Shown piece by piece: positions 1 to 8,320 of a stretch of 64,000 nucleotides of DNA (position 1 is the first letter of the stretch; every line of letters begins with the position of its first letter). The stretch comes from Isoptericola dokdonensis DS-3. Its GTDB lineage: Bacteria > Actinomycetota > Actinomycetes > Actinomycetales > Cellulomonadaceae. Location: NCBI RefSeq assembly GCF_001636295.1, contig NZ_CP014209.1, positions 1 through 64,000 of the forward strand, given 5' to 3'. The translations under genes were made by a program, and so were the position numbers. The notes beneath the pieces were generated by a model that was not told where the DNA came from, made no database searches, and saw nothing but the letters and a program-made list of their open reading frames with translations.

Positions 1-1704
1 GTCGTCGTGGACCGGCTGCTCGGCGGCGACGCCGAGTTCCCGGGTGCCGACACCGCGACCAAGCTCAAGCTGTCCGGCGTGGACGTCGCGTCGTTCGGCG
101 ACGCGCACGGCCGCACCGAGGACTGCATCGAGATCGTCTGGGCCGACCCCACGGCGGGCGTCTACAAGAAGCTCGTCATGTCGGACGACGCGCGGACGCT
201 GCTCGGCGGCGTGTTCGTCGGCGACGCCGCCCCCTACGCGTCGCTGCGGCCCATGCTCGGCGCCGAGCTGCCGGGCGACCCGGCGGCGTTCCTGCTGCCC
301 GAGGGCACCGGGGGCGCCCCCGAGCTCGAGCTGCCCGACGAGGCGAACGTCTGCTCCTGCAACAACGTCTCGGCGGGCACGATCCGCGGCGCGGTCACCG
401 ACCACGACTGCACGTCGGTCGGCGAGGTCAAGGCGTGCACCCGCGCCGGCACGACGTGCGGGGCGTGCCTCCCGCTGGTCAAGAAGCTCACCGAGACGCA
501 GATGGCCCGGGCGGGCATCGAGGTCTCCACCGCGCTGTGCGAGCACTTCGAGCTGTCCCGTGCGCAGCTCTTCGACGCCGTCCGCGTGGCCGACCTGCAC
601 ACGTTCAGCGAGATCATCGCCCGCTTCGGCCGGGTGCCCGACGGCGCGGCGGACGCGGGACGCGGCTGCGACATCTGCAAGCCCGTCGTGGCCTCCGTCC
701 TGGCGAGCCTCGGCAACGGCCACATCCTCGCGGGCGAGCAGGCGACGCTCCAGGACACCAACGACCACATGCTCGCCAACATGCAGAAGGACGGCACCTA
801 CTCGGTGGTCCCGCGCATGCCCGGCGGTGAGGTCACCCCCGAGGGCCTGATCGTCGTCGGGCAGGTCGCGAAGGACTTCGGCCTCTACACGAAGATCACC
901 GGCGGCCAGCGCATCGACATGTTCGGCGCCCGCGTCGAGCAGCTCCCGCTCATCTGGCGACGGCTCGTGGACGCGGGCTTCGAGTCGGGACACGCGTACG
1001 GCAAGTCGCTGCGCACGGTGAAGTCGTGCGTCGGGTCCACGTGGTGCCGGTACGGCGTCCAGGACTCCGTCGGCATGGCCGTCGAGCTCGAGCTGCGCTA
1101 CCGCGGCCTGCGCTCCCCGCACAAGCTGAAGATGGGTGTCTCCGGCTGCGCCCGCGAGTGCGCCGAGGCCCGCGGCAAGGACGTCGGCGTCATCGCCACC
1201 GACAAGGGCTGGAACCTGTACGTCGGGGGCAACGGCGGCCAGACGCCCAAGCACGCGCTGCTCATCGCCGAGGACCTCGACTCCGCGACGCTGCTGCGCA
1301 CCATCGACCGGTTCCTCATGCTCTACGTCCGCACGGCGGACCGCCTCCAGCGCACCGCGCCGTGGGTCGAGGAGTACGAGGGCGGGCTCGAGGCCATCCG
1401 CCAGGTGATCATGGAGGACACGCTCGGGATCGCCGCCGACCTCGACGCGGCGATGGCGCAGCACGTCGGCGACTACGAGGACGAGTGGAAGGCCGTGCTG
1501 GACGACCCCGAGAAGCTCGCCCGCTTCGGCTCCTTCGTCAACGCGCCGTCCACCCCCGACCCGACGCTGGCCTACGTGCCCGAGCGCGGCCAGAAGCGCC
1601 CGGCCACGCCCGAGGAGATCGCCGCCGGTCCCGACGGCCCCGTGGACCCCGCGCTCGCCGGCCCGGTCCTGGTGGCCGGCCCCACCCTGGAGGTGCGCGC
1701 ATGA
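1..1704 (+). CDS. nirB: Nitrite reductase (NAD(P)H) large subunit, C-terminal part (5' truncated by window)
   Basis: Cytoplasmic assimilatory nitrite reductase large subunit, which reduces nitrite to ammonium. The reading frame is open from base 1, so the N-terminal FAD/NAD-binding part lies upstream of the window and the GTG at 7 is not the start. Visible in order are a BFD-like [2Fe-2S] segment (CSCNN then CTRAGTTCGAC), a second partial BFD-like segment (GRGCDICKP), and the nitrite/sulfite reductase ferredoxin-like and siroheme/[4Fe-4S] domain with ligand pattern SCVGSTWC followed by GVSGCARECAEA. The stop overlaps the nirD start (ATGA). Cofactor supply fits the neighbours: cobA makes the siroheme precursor. 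Identity is secure from the two cysteine clusters and the following nirD. Confidence 0.95.
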   Translation, partial: VVVDRLLGGDAEFPGADTATKLKLSGVDVASFGDAHGRTEDCIEIVWADPTAGVYKKLVMSDDARTLLGGVFVGDAAPYASLRPMLGAELPGDPAAFLLPEGTGGAPELELPDEANVCSCNNVSAGTIRGAVTDHDCTSVGEVKACTRAGTTCGACLPLVKKLTETQMARAGIEVSTALCEHFELSRAQLFDAVRVADLHTFSEIIARFGRVPDGAADAGRGCDICKPVVASVLASLGNGHILAGEQATLQDTNDHMLANMQKDGTYSVVPRMPGGEVTPEGLIVVGQVAKDFGLYTKITGGQRIDMFGARVEQLPLIWRRLVDAGFESGHAYGKSLRTVKSCVGSTWCRYGVQDSVGMAVELELRYRGLRSPHKLKMGVSGCARECAEARGKDVGVIATDKGWNLYVGGNGGQTPKHALLIAEDLDSATLLRTIDRFLMLYVRTADRLQRTAPWVEEYEGGLEAIRQVIMEDTLGIAADLDAAMAQHVGDYEDEWKAVLDDPEKLARFGSFVNAPSTPDPTLAYVPERGQKRPATPEEIAAGPDGPVDPALAGPVLVAGPTLEVRA

Positions 1705-2165
1705 CCGCCGTGACCGACCCCACCACCACCGGCCCGAGCACCCCGGAGAGCACCGTGACCGCGCCCGCGACCGAGCAGACCGCCACGACCGCCACGACCG
1801 CCACGGCGGGTACCGCCGTCTGCCGGCTCGACGCCCTCGTCCCCGAGCGCGGGGTCGCCGCGCTCCTGACGCGCGCCGACGGCACGACCGTCCAGGTCGC
1901 CCTGTTCCGCCTCCTCGACGACACGGTGCGGGCCGTGCAGCAGCTCGACCCGTACTCCGGGGCGCACGTGATCTCCCGCGGGATCGTCGGCACCCGGAAC
2001 GGGGTACCCACCGTCGCAGGTCCCGTCTACAAGCAGGTCTTCGACCTCGCGACCGGTCGCTGCCTCGACACCGGCGGCAAGTCGCCGAAGGCGGGCCTCG
2101 GCGACGACCTGACCACCTACCCCGTCGAGGTGCGCGACGGCGTCGTGCACGTGGGACCGGCCTGA
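1701..2165 (+). CDS. nirD: Nitrite reductase (NAD(P)H) small subunit
   Basis: A 154-residue Rieske-fold small subunit of assimilatory nitrite reductase. About 30 residues at the N terminus are Thr/Ala-rich low complexity and probably disordered. The NirD core runs from CRLDALVPERGVAALL through QLDPYSGAHVISRG to VYKQVFDLATGRCLD. As usual for NirD it lacks the Cys-His pairs of true Rieske proteins, so it should not carry a cluster. The ATG at 1701 overlaps the nirB stop by 4 bp, which indicates translational coupling. cobA begins 1 bp after its stop, so nirB-nirD-cobA-hemD read as one operon. Confidence 0.93.
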   Translation: MTAVTDPTTTGPSTPESTVTAPATEQTATTATTATAGTAVCRLDALVPERGVAALLTRADGTTVQVALFRLLDDTVRAVQQLDPYSGAHVISRGIVGTRNGVPTVAGPVYKQVFDLATGRCLDTGGKSPKAGLGDDLTTYPVEVRDGVVHVGPA

Positions 2166-2166
2166 C

Positions 2167-2958
2167 ATGACCACCCTCGCGCGGGGGCACGTCACGCTCG
2201 TGGGGGCCGGTCCCGGTGCGGCCGACCTGCTCACCTACCGTGCCTGGCGGGCGATCGCGACCGCCGACGTCGTCGTGCACGACCGCCTGGTGCCGCTGGA
2301 GGTGCTCGACGACCTCGGGCCCGACGTCGAGGTGATCGACGTCGGCAAGGCGCCCGGGAAGCACAAGGTCCCGCAGGACGAGATCAACGCGCTGCTCGTG
2401 CGCCACGCGCGGTGCGGGCGGCACGTCGTGCGGCTCAAGGGCGGCGACCCGTTCGTGTTCGGTCGCGGCGGCGAGGAGCACCAGGCGTGCGCGGAGGCGG
2501 GCGTCCCCGTCACCGTCGTGCCGGGCGTGTCCGCCGCGCTGAGCGTGCCCGCCCTCGCCGGCATCCCGCTCACGCACCGCGGCACCACCACCGCGTTCCA
2601 CGTCGTCACCGCCCACACCCGCACCGGTGAGCAGCAGCTCGACGACACCGCCGTGTCCTGCGTCACCGCCGCGGCCGCTACGCTGGTGATCCTCATGGGC
2701 GTGTCGTCGCTCCCGGCGATCGTCACGCGGCTGCTCGACGCCGGGGCGGACCCCGGCACCCCCGTGGCGATCGTCGAACGGGGATCGACCCCCGACCAGC
2801 GCGTGACCCGTGCACCGCTGGACCTCGCGGCCAAGCGTGCCGAGGAGGTCGGGGTCCGCGCCCCCGCGGTGATCGTGGTCGGAGCAGTGGCCGCGGAGGG
2901 ACTTCTGGAGGGGACCCGTGGAGCAGGAGCCGCCGGCGTGGGGGACGCGCGTGGCTGA
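2167..2958 (+). CDS. cobA: Uroporphyrinogen-III C-methyltransferase
   Basis: SAM-dependent methyltransferase (263 aa) that converts uroporphyrinogen III to precorrin-2, the first committed step toward siroheme, the prosthetic group of NirB. The single-domain SUMT signature is clear: VGAGPGAADLLTYRA near the N terminus, then VRLKGGDPFVFGRGGEE around residues 88-104, and VVPGVSAALSVPALAGIPLTH. It lacks the dehydrogenase/ferrochelatase half of CysG, so those steps must be encoded elsewhere. It starts 1 bp after nirD, and its last 41 bp overlap the next gene, so it is translationally embedded in the nitrite operon. Confidence 0.94.
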   Translation: MTTLARGHVTLVGAGPGAADLLTYRAWRAIATADVVVHDRLVPLEVLDDLGPDVEVIDVGKAPGKHKVPQDEINALLVRHARCGRHVVRLKGGDPFVFGRGGEEHQACAEAGVPVTVVPGVSAALSVPALAGIPLTHRGTTTAFHVVTAHTRTGEQQLDDTAVSCVTAAAATLVILMGVSSLPAIVTRLLDAGADPGTPVAIVERGSTPDQRVTRAPLDLAAKRAEEVGVRAPAVIVVGAVAAEGLLEGTRGAGAAGVGDARG

Positions 2959-4087
2959 GACCGCGACCCGTCCTGCCCTCGGGCAGGTCATGGCGGGCTG
3001 CACGGTGCTCGTCACCGCCGACCGCCGGTCCGGCGAGCTCGCGGCCGCGCTGGAGCGCCGCGGCGCCGCCATCCGGCACGCGCCCGCCCTCAGCATGGTC
3101 CCGCACGTGGACGACGACGCCCTCGTCGAGGCCACCGCCGCGCTCGTCGCCGACCCGCCCGACGTCGTCGTCGCCACGACCGGCGTGGGGTTCCGTGCCT
3201 GGATCGAGGCCGCCGACGCCCACGGGCTCGCGGACGACCTGCTCGCCGTCCTCGGGCGTGCCCGGATCGTGGCCCGCGGACCCAAGGCGCGCGGGGCCGT
3301 GCAGGCGGCCGGGCTCAGCGCCGACTGGGTCGCCGAGTCCGAGACGTCCGCCGAGGTCGCCGAGGTGCTGCTCAGCGAGGGCGTGCAGGGCCTGCACGTC
3401 GCCATCCAGCACCACGGCGCCGGGGCCGACGGCCTCGACGAGGTCTTCGGCAAGGCCGGTGCCCGCGTCTCCCCGCTGGTCGTCTACCGCTGGGGCGCGA
3501 CCCCGGACCCCGAGCGGCTCGCCGCCTCCGTGCGGGCGGCCGCCGCCGGGGAGGTCGACGCCGTCGTGTTCACCTCCGCGCCCGGCGCCGAGGCGTGGCT
3601 GGAGGCCGTGGAGTCCGCGGGGCTGCTCGACGAGGTCGTGTCCCGCTTCACCACGGGGGAGATGGTCGCCGCGTCGGTCGGCCCGGTCACCTCGCGGCCG
3701 CTCGCGCACCGCGGCATCCCCACCCTCGAGCCCGAGCGGGGCCGCCTCGGCGCGCTCGTGCGCGCCCTCGTGGGCCACTACGAGCAGATCGAGGCCGTCG
3801 CGCTGTGCACCGTCGCGGGGCCGCTCGTCATCCGGGCCCGCGTCGCCGTCCTCGACGGCCAGGTGCTGCCCCTGTCGCCCACCGGCGTCGAGGTGCTGCG
3901 GCTGCTCGCCGCGGCGGGCGGCGACGTCGTGTCCCGCGAGCAGGTCCTCGAGGTGCTGCCCGGCGTGTCCCGGGACGGCCACGCCGTCGAGGTCGCGATC
4001 GCGCGGCTGCGCGAGGCCACCGGGCGGCGCGACCTCGTCAAGACCGTCGTCAAGCGCGGCTACCGGCTGGAGCTCGCGCACCCCTGA
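2918..4087 (+). CDS. HemD-like uroporphyrinogen-III synthase domain fused to OmpR/PhoB-type winged helix
   Basis: A 389-residue two-domain protein. Residues about 25-270 resemble uroporphyrinogen-III synthase (HemD); residues about 285-386 form an OmpR/PhoB-type DNA-binding domain (LSPTGVEVLRLLAAAGGDVV, then VEVAIARLREATG and TVVKRGYRLEL). This architecture matches the actinobacterial NnaR-type regulators of nitrate/nitrite assimilation, which use a HemD-like domain as sensor. In this operon it may therefore be a regulator rather than, or as well as, an enzyme. Start chosen at the GTG after a GGAGGGG Shine-Dalgarno; a second in-frame GTG is at 2951. It overlaps cobA by 41 bp and ends 4 bp before the convergent kinase gene. 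Confidence 0.85.
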   Translation: MEQEPPAWGTRVAETATRPALGQVMAGCTVLVTADRRSGELAAALERRGAAIRHAPALSMVPHVDDDALVEATAALVADPPDVVVATTGVGFRAWIEAADAHGLADDLLAVLGRARIVARGPKARGAVQAAGLSADWVAESETSAEVAEVLLSEGVQGLHVAIQHHGAGADGLDEVFGKAGARVSPLVVYRWGATPDPERLAASVRAAAAGEVDAVVFTSAPGAEAWLEAVESAGLLDEVVSRFTTGEMVAASVGPVTSRPLAHRGIPTLEPERGRLGALVRALVGHYEQIEAVALCTVAGPLVIRARVAVLDGQVLPLSPTGVEVLRLLAAAGGDVVSREQVLEVLPGVSRDGHAVEVAIARLREATGRRDLVKTVVKRGYRLELAHP

Positions 4088-4091
4088 GCGG

Positions 4092-5390
4092 TCACGCCGG
4101 GCGGGGCGTCGGCAGGGTGACGGTGGCGCGCAGCCCGCCCAGGGGGCTCTCGTCCAGGGTGACGTCGCCGCCGTGCTCCCGGGCGGTCTCACGGGCGATG
4201 GCGAGACCCAGCCCGGTCCCGCCCGAGTCGCGCCCGCGGGCCGAGCCGAGCCGCGTGAACCGCTCGAAGACGCGCTCCCGGTCCGGCGCGGGCACCCCCG
4301 GCCCGTCGTCGTCGACCACCACGACGCCGTCGCGGACCTCGACCCGCACCTGCTCGCGGGCGAACCGGCGCGCGTTGTCCACCAGGTTGCGCACGACCCG
4401 GCCGGCCGCGGCGGGGTCGGCGAGCGCGCGGCCCGCGCCGTGCAGGTCGACGTCGCCGACGGCGTCGTGCACGACCTCGCGCAGGTCGACGTCGCGCACG
4501 TCGGGCGGGGTGGCGCCGACGCGGGCGAGGACGAGGAGGTCGTCGACGAGCGCCTGCAGCCGCACGACCTCGTGGGCGAGGTCGGAGGTCAGCTCGGCGC
4601 CCTCATAGGCGTCGGGGTGCTGCTGCGCCACGTCCAGGGTGGTCCGCAGCGCGGCGACGGGGGAGCGCAGCTCGTGGGCGGCGTCGGCCACGAAGTCGGT
4701 CTGCCGCTGCGCCGCCGCGTCGAGGCGGTCGAGCATGGCGTTGAGGGTCTGCGCCAGCGCGGCGATCTCCTGGGCGTCCGGGACGGGGAGGGTGCCGGGG
4801 CCGCCGAGCCCGCTGACCCGGTCGGCGGCGGCGCGCAGCTCCTCGACCGGGCGCAGCGCCCGCCCCAGCAGCACCCACGTCACCAGCCCGAGCGTGAGGG
4901 TCAGCACCGGCACGACGACGCCGAGGGAGAGCCGCAGCGCGCGCAGCGCCCCCTCGATCTCGGCGAGGGGGAGGGCGGCGACGACGCGCTCCCCGGTGGG
5001 CAGCGTGTCCACGAGGACGCGCGCCGGTCCCGAGCCGTAGGCGGCGTCCTGCCGGGTGGCGGCGCCGTCGGGCGTCCCGGCGAGCGTGGCGGGCGCGAGG
5101 ACGGGCAGGGTGCGGCTCGCGTTGGGCGAGGACGCGACGACGCGTCCCGCCGGGTCGAGGAGCTGGACGACCTCGCCCGGCTCGTCCGCGGCGAGGACCT
5201 CGGGCAGCCGGTCCTCGGCGACGAGCGCCGCCACCTGCGCGGCCGTGCCGGCCAGCACGGCGTCGGTCGCGGCGACGCGGCTCTGCGACACGACGGACGT
5301 CAGCGCGACGGCGCCGAGGACGAGGGCGACGCCGGTCGCCCCGGCGGCCACGAGGGTGAGCCGCCGGCGCAGGGACCAGCCCGGCCTCAC
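4092..5390 (-). CDS. Two-component sensor histidine kinase
   Basis: Membrane sensor kinase of 432 aa, HisKA type. A first transmembrane helix (about residues 10-32) is followed by an extracytoplasmic loop of about 120 residues, a second helix (about 155-177), HAMP, then the H-box FVADAAHELRSPVAALR with the phospho-accepting His near residue 239. The N-box RNLVDNARRF and G-boxes DDDGPGVP and GGTGLGLAI follow. The GTG start overlaps the response-regulator stop (GTGA) and gives a clean N terminus, MRPGWSLRRR; a much longer frame upstream is only a shadow of the regulator gene. The stimulus is unknown. Its likely target is the divergent LolA-like/ABC operon. Confidence 0.92.
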   Translation of the reverse strand: MRPGWSLRRRLTLVAAGATGVALVLGAVALTSVVSQSRVAATDAVLAGTAAQVAALVAEDRLPEVLAADEPGEVVQLLDPAGRVVASSPNASRTLPVLAPATLAGTPDGAATRQDAAYGSGPARVLVDTLPTGERVVAALPLAEIEGALRALRLSLGVVVPVLTLTLGLVTWVLLGRALRPVEELRAAADRVSGLGGPGTLPVPDAQEIAALAQTLNAMLDRLDAAAQRQTDFVADAAHELRSPVAALRTTLDVAQQHPDAYEGAELTSDLAHEVVRLQALVDDLLVLARVGATPPDVRDVDLREVVHDAVGDVDLHGAGRALADPAAAGRVVRNLVDNARRFAREQVRVEVRDGVVVVDDDGPGVPAPDRERVFERFTRLGSARGRDSGGTGLGLAIARETAREHGGDVTLDESPLGGLRATVTLPTPRPA

Positions 5391-6043
5391 CGCCCCACGA
5401 CCCGGTAGCCGGCACCCCGGACCGTCTCGACGGCGGACCGGCCGAGCTTGCGGCGCAGGTAGCCGACGTACACCTCGACGACGTTGAGGTCGTCGCCGGC
5501 CGCGTCCCACACGTGGTCGCGGAGCTCGACCTTGGTGAGCACCTCCCCGGGCCGTCGCATGAGGTGCTCGAGCAGGGCGGTCTCGCGGGTGGTGAGCTCG
5601 ACGGGCTCGCCGTCGCGGCGGACCTCGCGCGTGGCCGGGTCGAGGGTCAGGGCGCCGGCCCGCAGCACCGCGGGCCGGGGCGGGGCGCCGCGCCGCAGCA
5701 GGGCTCGCAGCCGCGCGACGAGGACGGTGAAGGCGAACGGCTTGGGCAGGTAGTCGTCGGCGCCCACGTCGAGGCCGCGGGTGACGTCGGCGTCGGAGTC
5801 TTTGGCGCTGAGGACGAGCACCGGCGTCCACACCTCCTCGGCGCGCATCTCCCGCAGGATCTCGATGCCGGACCGCCCGGGGAGCATGAGGTCGAGGACG
5901 ACGACGTCGTGGTCCCCGTCGAGGGCGAGCGTCAGCCCGGACTCGCCGTCGGGCGCCACGTCGACCGCGAAGCCCTCCGCCTGCAGGCCGCGGCGCAGGG
6001 CCCGGGCGAGCACCGCCTCGTCCTCCACCACCAGGATGCGCAC
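5387..6043 (-). CDS. Two-component response regulator, OmpR/PhoB family
   Basis: A 218-residue DNA-binding response regulator. The receiver domain begins VRILVVEDEA; the phospho-acceptor Asp is about residue 51 (VVVLDLMLPG) and the conserved Lys about 101 (DDYLPKPF). The C-terminal winged helix ends with the typical VEVYVGYLRRKLG and TVRGAGYRV. Start assigned to the GTG at 6043, with another GTG one codon upstream; the longer open frame has no homology-like sequence. It is transcribed ahead of its kinase with a 4-bp overlap. The divergent intergenic region holds an 11-bp direct repeat suited to this class of regulator. Confidence 0.93.
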   Translation of the reverse strand: MRILVVEDEAVLARALRRGLQAEGFAVDVAPDGESGLTLALDGDHDVVVLDLMLPGRSGIEILREMRAEEVWTPVLVLSAKDSDADVTRGLDVGADDYLPKPFAFTVLVARLRALLRRGAPPRPAVLRAGALTLDPATREVRRDGEPVELTTRETALLEHLMRRPGEVLTKVELRDHVWDAAGDDLNVVEVYVGYLRRKLGRSAVETVRGAGYRVVGR

Positions 6044-6101
6044 CACCGCAGCATGGCACCGGTCGTTGCCGGGCGCGTCCTCGGGCCGGGTGCTCGGCGG
6101 C

Positions 6102-6137
6102 GTTCTCAGCGTGGTCTCAGGTGGGCTCGGCCACAGT
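6102..6137 (+). promoter_or_regulatory. 11-bp direct repeat (probable response-regulator site) and -10-like element
   Basis: Two adjacent 11-bp units, GTTCTCAGCGT (6102-6112) and GGTCTCAGGTG (6113-6123), share the core TCTCAG at exactly 11-bp spacing, the usual geometry for OmpR/PhoB-family dimers. They sit where the -35 would be for a -10-like CACAGT at 6132-6137, which is 6 nt before the ATG of the next gene. Binding by the adjacent regulator is inferred. Confidence 0.5.
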
Positions 6138-6143
6138 GGTCCC

Positions 6144-7364
6144 ATGGACACCAAGCGCAGACTCTCGCCCCGGGCACGGTGGGCGGTCCCCGTGGCCGTC
6201 GCCGGCGTCGTCGCCGCCGCCTTCGCCGTGCCCGCCACGGTCGGGGCCGTCGCGAGCGACGACCTGCCCGCCCTCACGGCCGACGAGCTGGTGGACCGCG
6301 TCGCGTCCGCCGACCAGGTCCCGGTGTCGGGGACGGTCGTCTACACGGCCCGTCTCGGCCTGCCGGACGTCACCGTCTCGGACCTGCAGGGCGCCGGGCC
6401 GCTCGACCTGCTGGGCGGCAGCACGACGATGCGGGTGTGGTCGGACGGCGACGACGCCTCGCGCGCCGCGCTGCTCGGCGACGTCTCGGAGTACTCGGTC
6501 GTGCGGGACGGTCCGCAGGCGTGGACGTACTCCAGCGCCGACGACGAGGCCGTCCACTACGTCCTCGACCCCGCGGACGCGGAGCGCTGGGCGCAGAAGT
6601 CCGCCGACGCGTCCGGCCCGGCCGTCGAGGGCGACGTCCCGACACCGGCGGAAGCCGCCGACCTGGCGCTGGCGCACGCGCGCGTGACCACCGACGTCAC
6701 GACGACGGAGCCGGTGGAGGTCGCCGGGCGGGCGGCCTACCAGCTGGAGCTGCGGCCGCAGACCGACGGCACGCTGGTCGACCGGGTGCGCGTCGCGGTC
6801 GACGCCGAGACGTGGGTGCCGCTGCGCACCCAGGTGTGGAGCGTCGACGACGCGCAGGCCCCGGCGATCGAGGTGGGCTTCACCGACGTCTCGTTCGTGG
6901 CGCCGGACCCGAGCGTGTTCGAGTTCTCCGCCCCGGCCGGCGCGGAGGTGCGCGAGGTCGTGGTCCCGCTGCCCGAGCCCGGTGCGCAGGGCTCTCCGAG
7001 CAGCGAGGCGCTGGGGAAGGACGCGGGCGTCGAGGTGTCCGGCACGGGCTGGGAGACCGTCGTCGAGCTGACGGACGTGGACGTCGACGCGATCCTCGGG
7101 GCGACGGCGCAGGGCCGGCTGCCGGAGGGCAGCACCGGGTCGAGCGGCGCCGACGACCTGTTCGAGGAGTTCACGGACTCCGAGGACGGCGAGCTGCCGG
7201 GCATGCCCGAGCTCGACACGGGCGCGCTGTACGAGCAGCTCACGACGCCGGTGGACGGCGGGCGTCTGCTGACCTCGGCGCTGCTGTCCGTGCTGGTCAC
7301 GGACGACGGCCGCGTCCTGGCCGGGTCGGTGCCGCCCGAGGCGCTCGAGGAGGCCGCCGGATGA
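6144..7364 (+). CDS. Exported LolA/RseB-like lipoprotein-carrier-fold protein
   Basis: A 406-residue protein with an N-terminal Arg-rich stretch and hydrophobic segment (about residues 12-38, WAVPVAVAGVVAAAFAVPA) that acts as signal peptide or anchor. The rest looks like the beta-rich LolA/LolB/RseB fold seen in actinobacterial outer membrane lipoprotein carrier-like proteins (TADELVDRVASADQVPVSGT, then VAGRAAYQLELRP). No lipobox Cys is visible. It is the first gene of a three-gene unit with an ABC ATPase and permease, divergent from a two-component system, so it probably acts at the cell surface with that transporter. Function is not established; the fold assignment is moderately sure. Confidence 0.72.
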   Translation: MDTKRRLSPRARWAVPVAVAGVVAAAFAVPATVGAVASDDLPALTADELVDRVASADQVPVSGTVVYTARLGLPDVTVSDLQGAGPLDLLGGSTTMRVWSDGDDASRAALLGDVSEYSVVRDGPQAWTYSSADDEAVHYVLDPADAERWAQKSADASGPAVEGDVPTPAEAADLALAHARVTTDVTTTEPVEVAGRAAYQLELRPQTDGTLVDRVRVAVDAETWVPLRTQVWSVDDAQAPAIEVGFTDVSFVAPDPSVFEFSAPAGAEVREVVVPLPEPGAQGSPSSEALGKDAGVEVSGTGWETVVELTDVDVDAILGATAQGRLPEGSTGSSGADDLFEEFTDSEDGELPGMPELDTGALYEQLTTPVDGGRLLTSALLSVLVTDDGRVLAGSVPPEALEEAAG

Positions 7365-8320
7365 CCGCAGGTGCCCCCGCCGCGGCACCCGCGGTGCGCA
7401 CCCGCGGGCTGACCAAGCGGTTCCGGTCGGGGCAGGTCGGGGTCGACGGGATCGACCTGCTCGTACCGCGCGGCGCCGTCTACGGGTTCCTCGGACCGAA
7501 CGGCTCCGGCAAGACGACGACGATCCGGATGCTGCTCGGGCTGGTGTCGCCCACGGCCGGGTCGGTGGAGCTGCTGGGCGCGCCGATGCCCCGGGGCGGT
7601 GCGGACGTGCTGCCGCGGGTCGGCGCCCTCGTGGAGGGTCCGGCGTTCCACCCGTACCTGTCCGGTGCGGCGAACCTCGTGAGGCTGGACGCCGTGGACG
7701 CGACCGCCGACCCGGGCACCCGCGAGCGGCGCGTCGGCGCCGCGCTGGAGCGGGTCGGGCTGACGGCGGCCGCGGCCAAGCGGTACCGGCAGTACTCCCT
7801 GGGGATGAAGCAGCGGCTGGGGCTGGCCGCCGCGCTGCTGCGACCCCGGGACCTGCTCCTGCTCGACGAACCCACGAACGGGCTCGACCCGCAGGGCACG
7901 CGCGAGGTGCGGGCGCTCGTGCGCGAGCTCGCCGACGCCGGCGCCACCGTGCTCGTCTCCTCCCACCTGCTCAGCGAGATCGAGCAGGTGTGCACGCACG
8001 TCGGGATCATGAGCCGGGGTCGGCTGCTGGCCCAGGGCACCCGCACGGGGATCGCGGACGAGGGCACCACCGAGGTGCGGGTCGCGACCCGCCCGGACCA
8101 GCGCGACCACGTGGTGCGCGTCCTGACGGGCCTCGGCCTGGCGGGCGCCCGCACCGACGGCGAGGTGGTCGCGGCACCCCTGGGCACCGTGGCGGTGGAG
8201 AAGGTCGCCCAGGCCGTCGTCGGCGACGGGATCGACCTGCTCGGCCTGGAGGTCCGGCGGCCCACGCTGGAGGACGTGTTCGTGCGGCTGACGGGGGAGG
8301 GCTTCGATGTCGCTCGCTGA
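7361..8320 (+). CDS. ABC transporter ATP-binding protein (exporter, CcmA type)
   Basis: A 319-residue ATPase. Walker A GPNGSGKTTTIR (about residues 45-56), signature YSLGMKQRLGLAAALL, Walker B LLLLDEPTNGLDPQG, and an H-loop His in LVSSHLLSEIEQV. The ATG overlaps the preceding stop (ATGA), and the C terminus overlaps the permease start by 14 bp, so the three genes are translationally coupled. It energises the permease that follows. The class (natA/bcrA-like with ABC-2 permeases) commonly handles drugs, peptides or envelope components; the substrate cannot be read from sequence. Confidence 0.93.
   Translation: MTAGAPAAAPAVRTRGLTKRFRSGQVGVDGIDLLVPRGAVYGFLGPNGSGKTTTIRMLLGLVSPTAGSVELLGAPMPRGGADVLPRVGALVEGPAFHPYLSGAANLVRLDAVDATADPGTRERRVGAALERVGLTAAAAKRYRQYSLGMKQRLGLAAALLRPRDLLLLDEPTNGLDPQGTREVRALVRELADAGATVLVSSHLLSEIEQVCTHVGIMSRGRLLAQGTRTGIADEGTTEVRVATRPDQRDHVVRVLTGLGLAGARTDGEVVAAPLGTVAVEKVAQAVVGDGIDLLGLEVRRPTLEDVFVRLTGEGFDVAR

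Noticed and set aside
3195..5408. 737-codon plus-strand frame across hemD and the kinase gene
   Set aside because: Crosses two well supported genes in another frame and is Ser/Pro/Arg-rich without homology-like sequence.
4092..6059. 655-aa kinase frame
   Set aside because: The first 223 codons are a shadow of the response-regulator gene; the real start overlaps the regulator stop.
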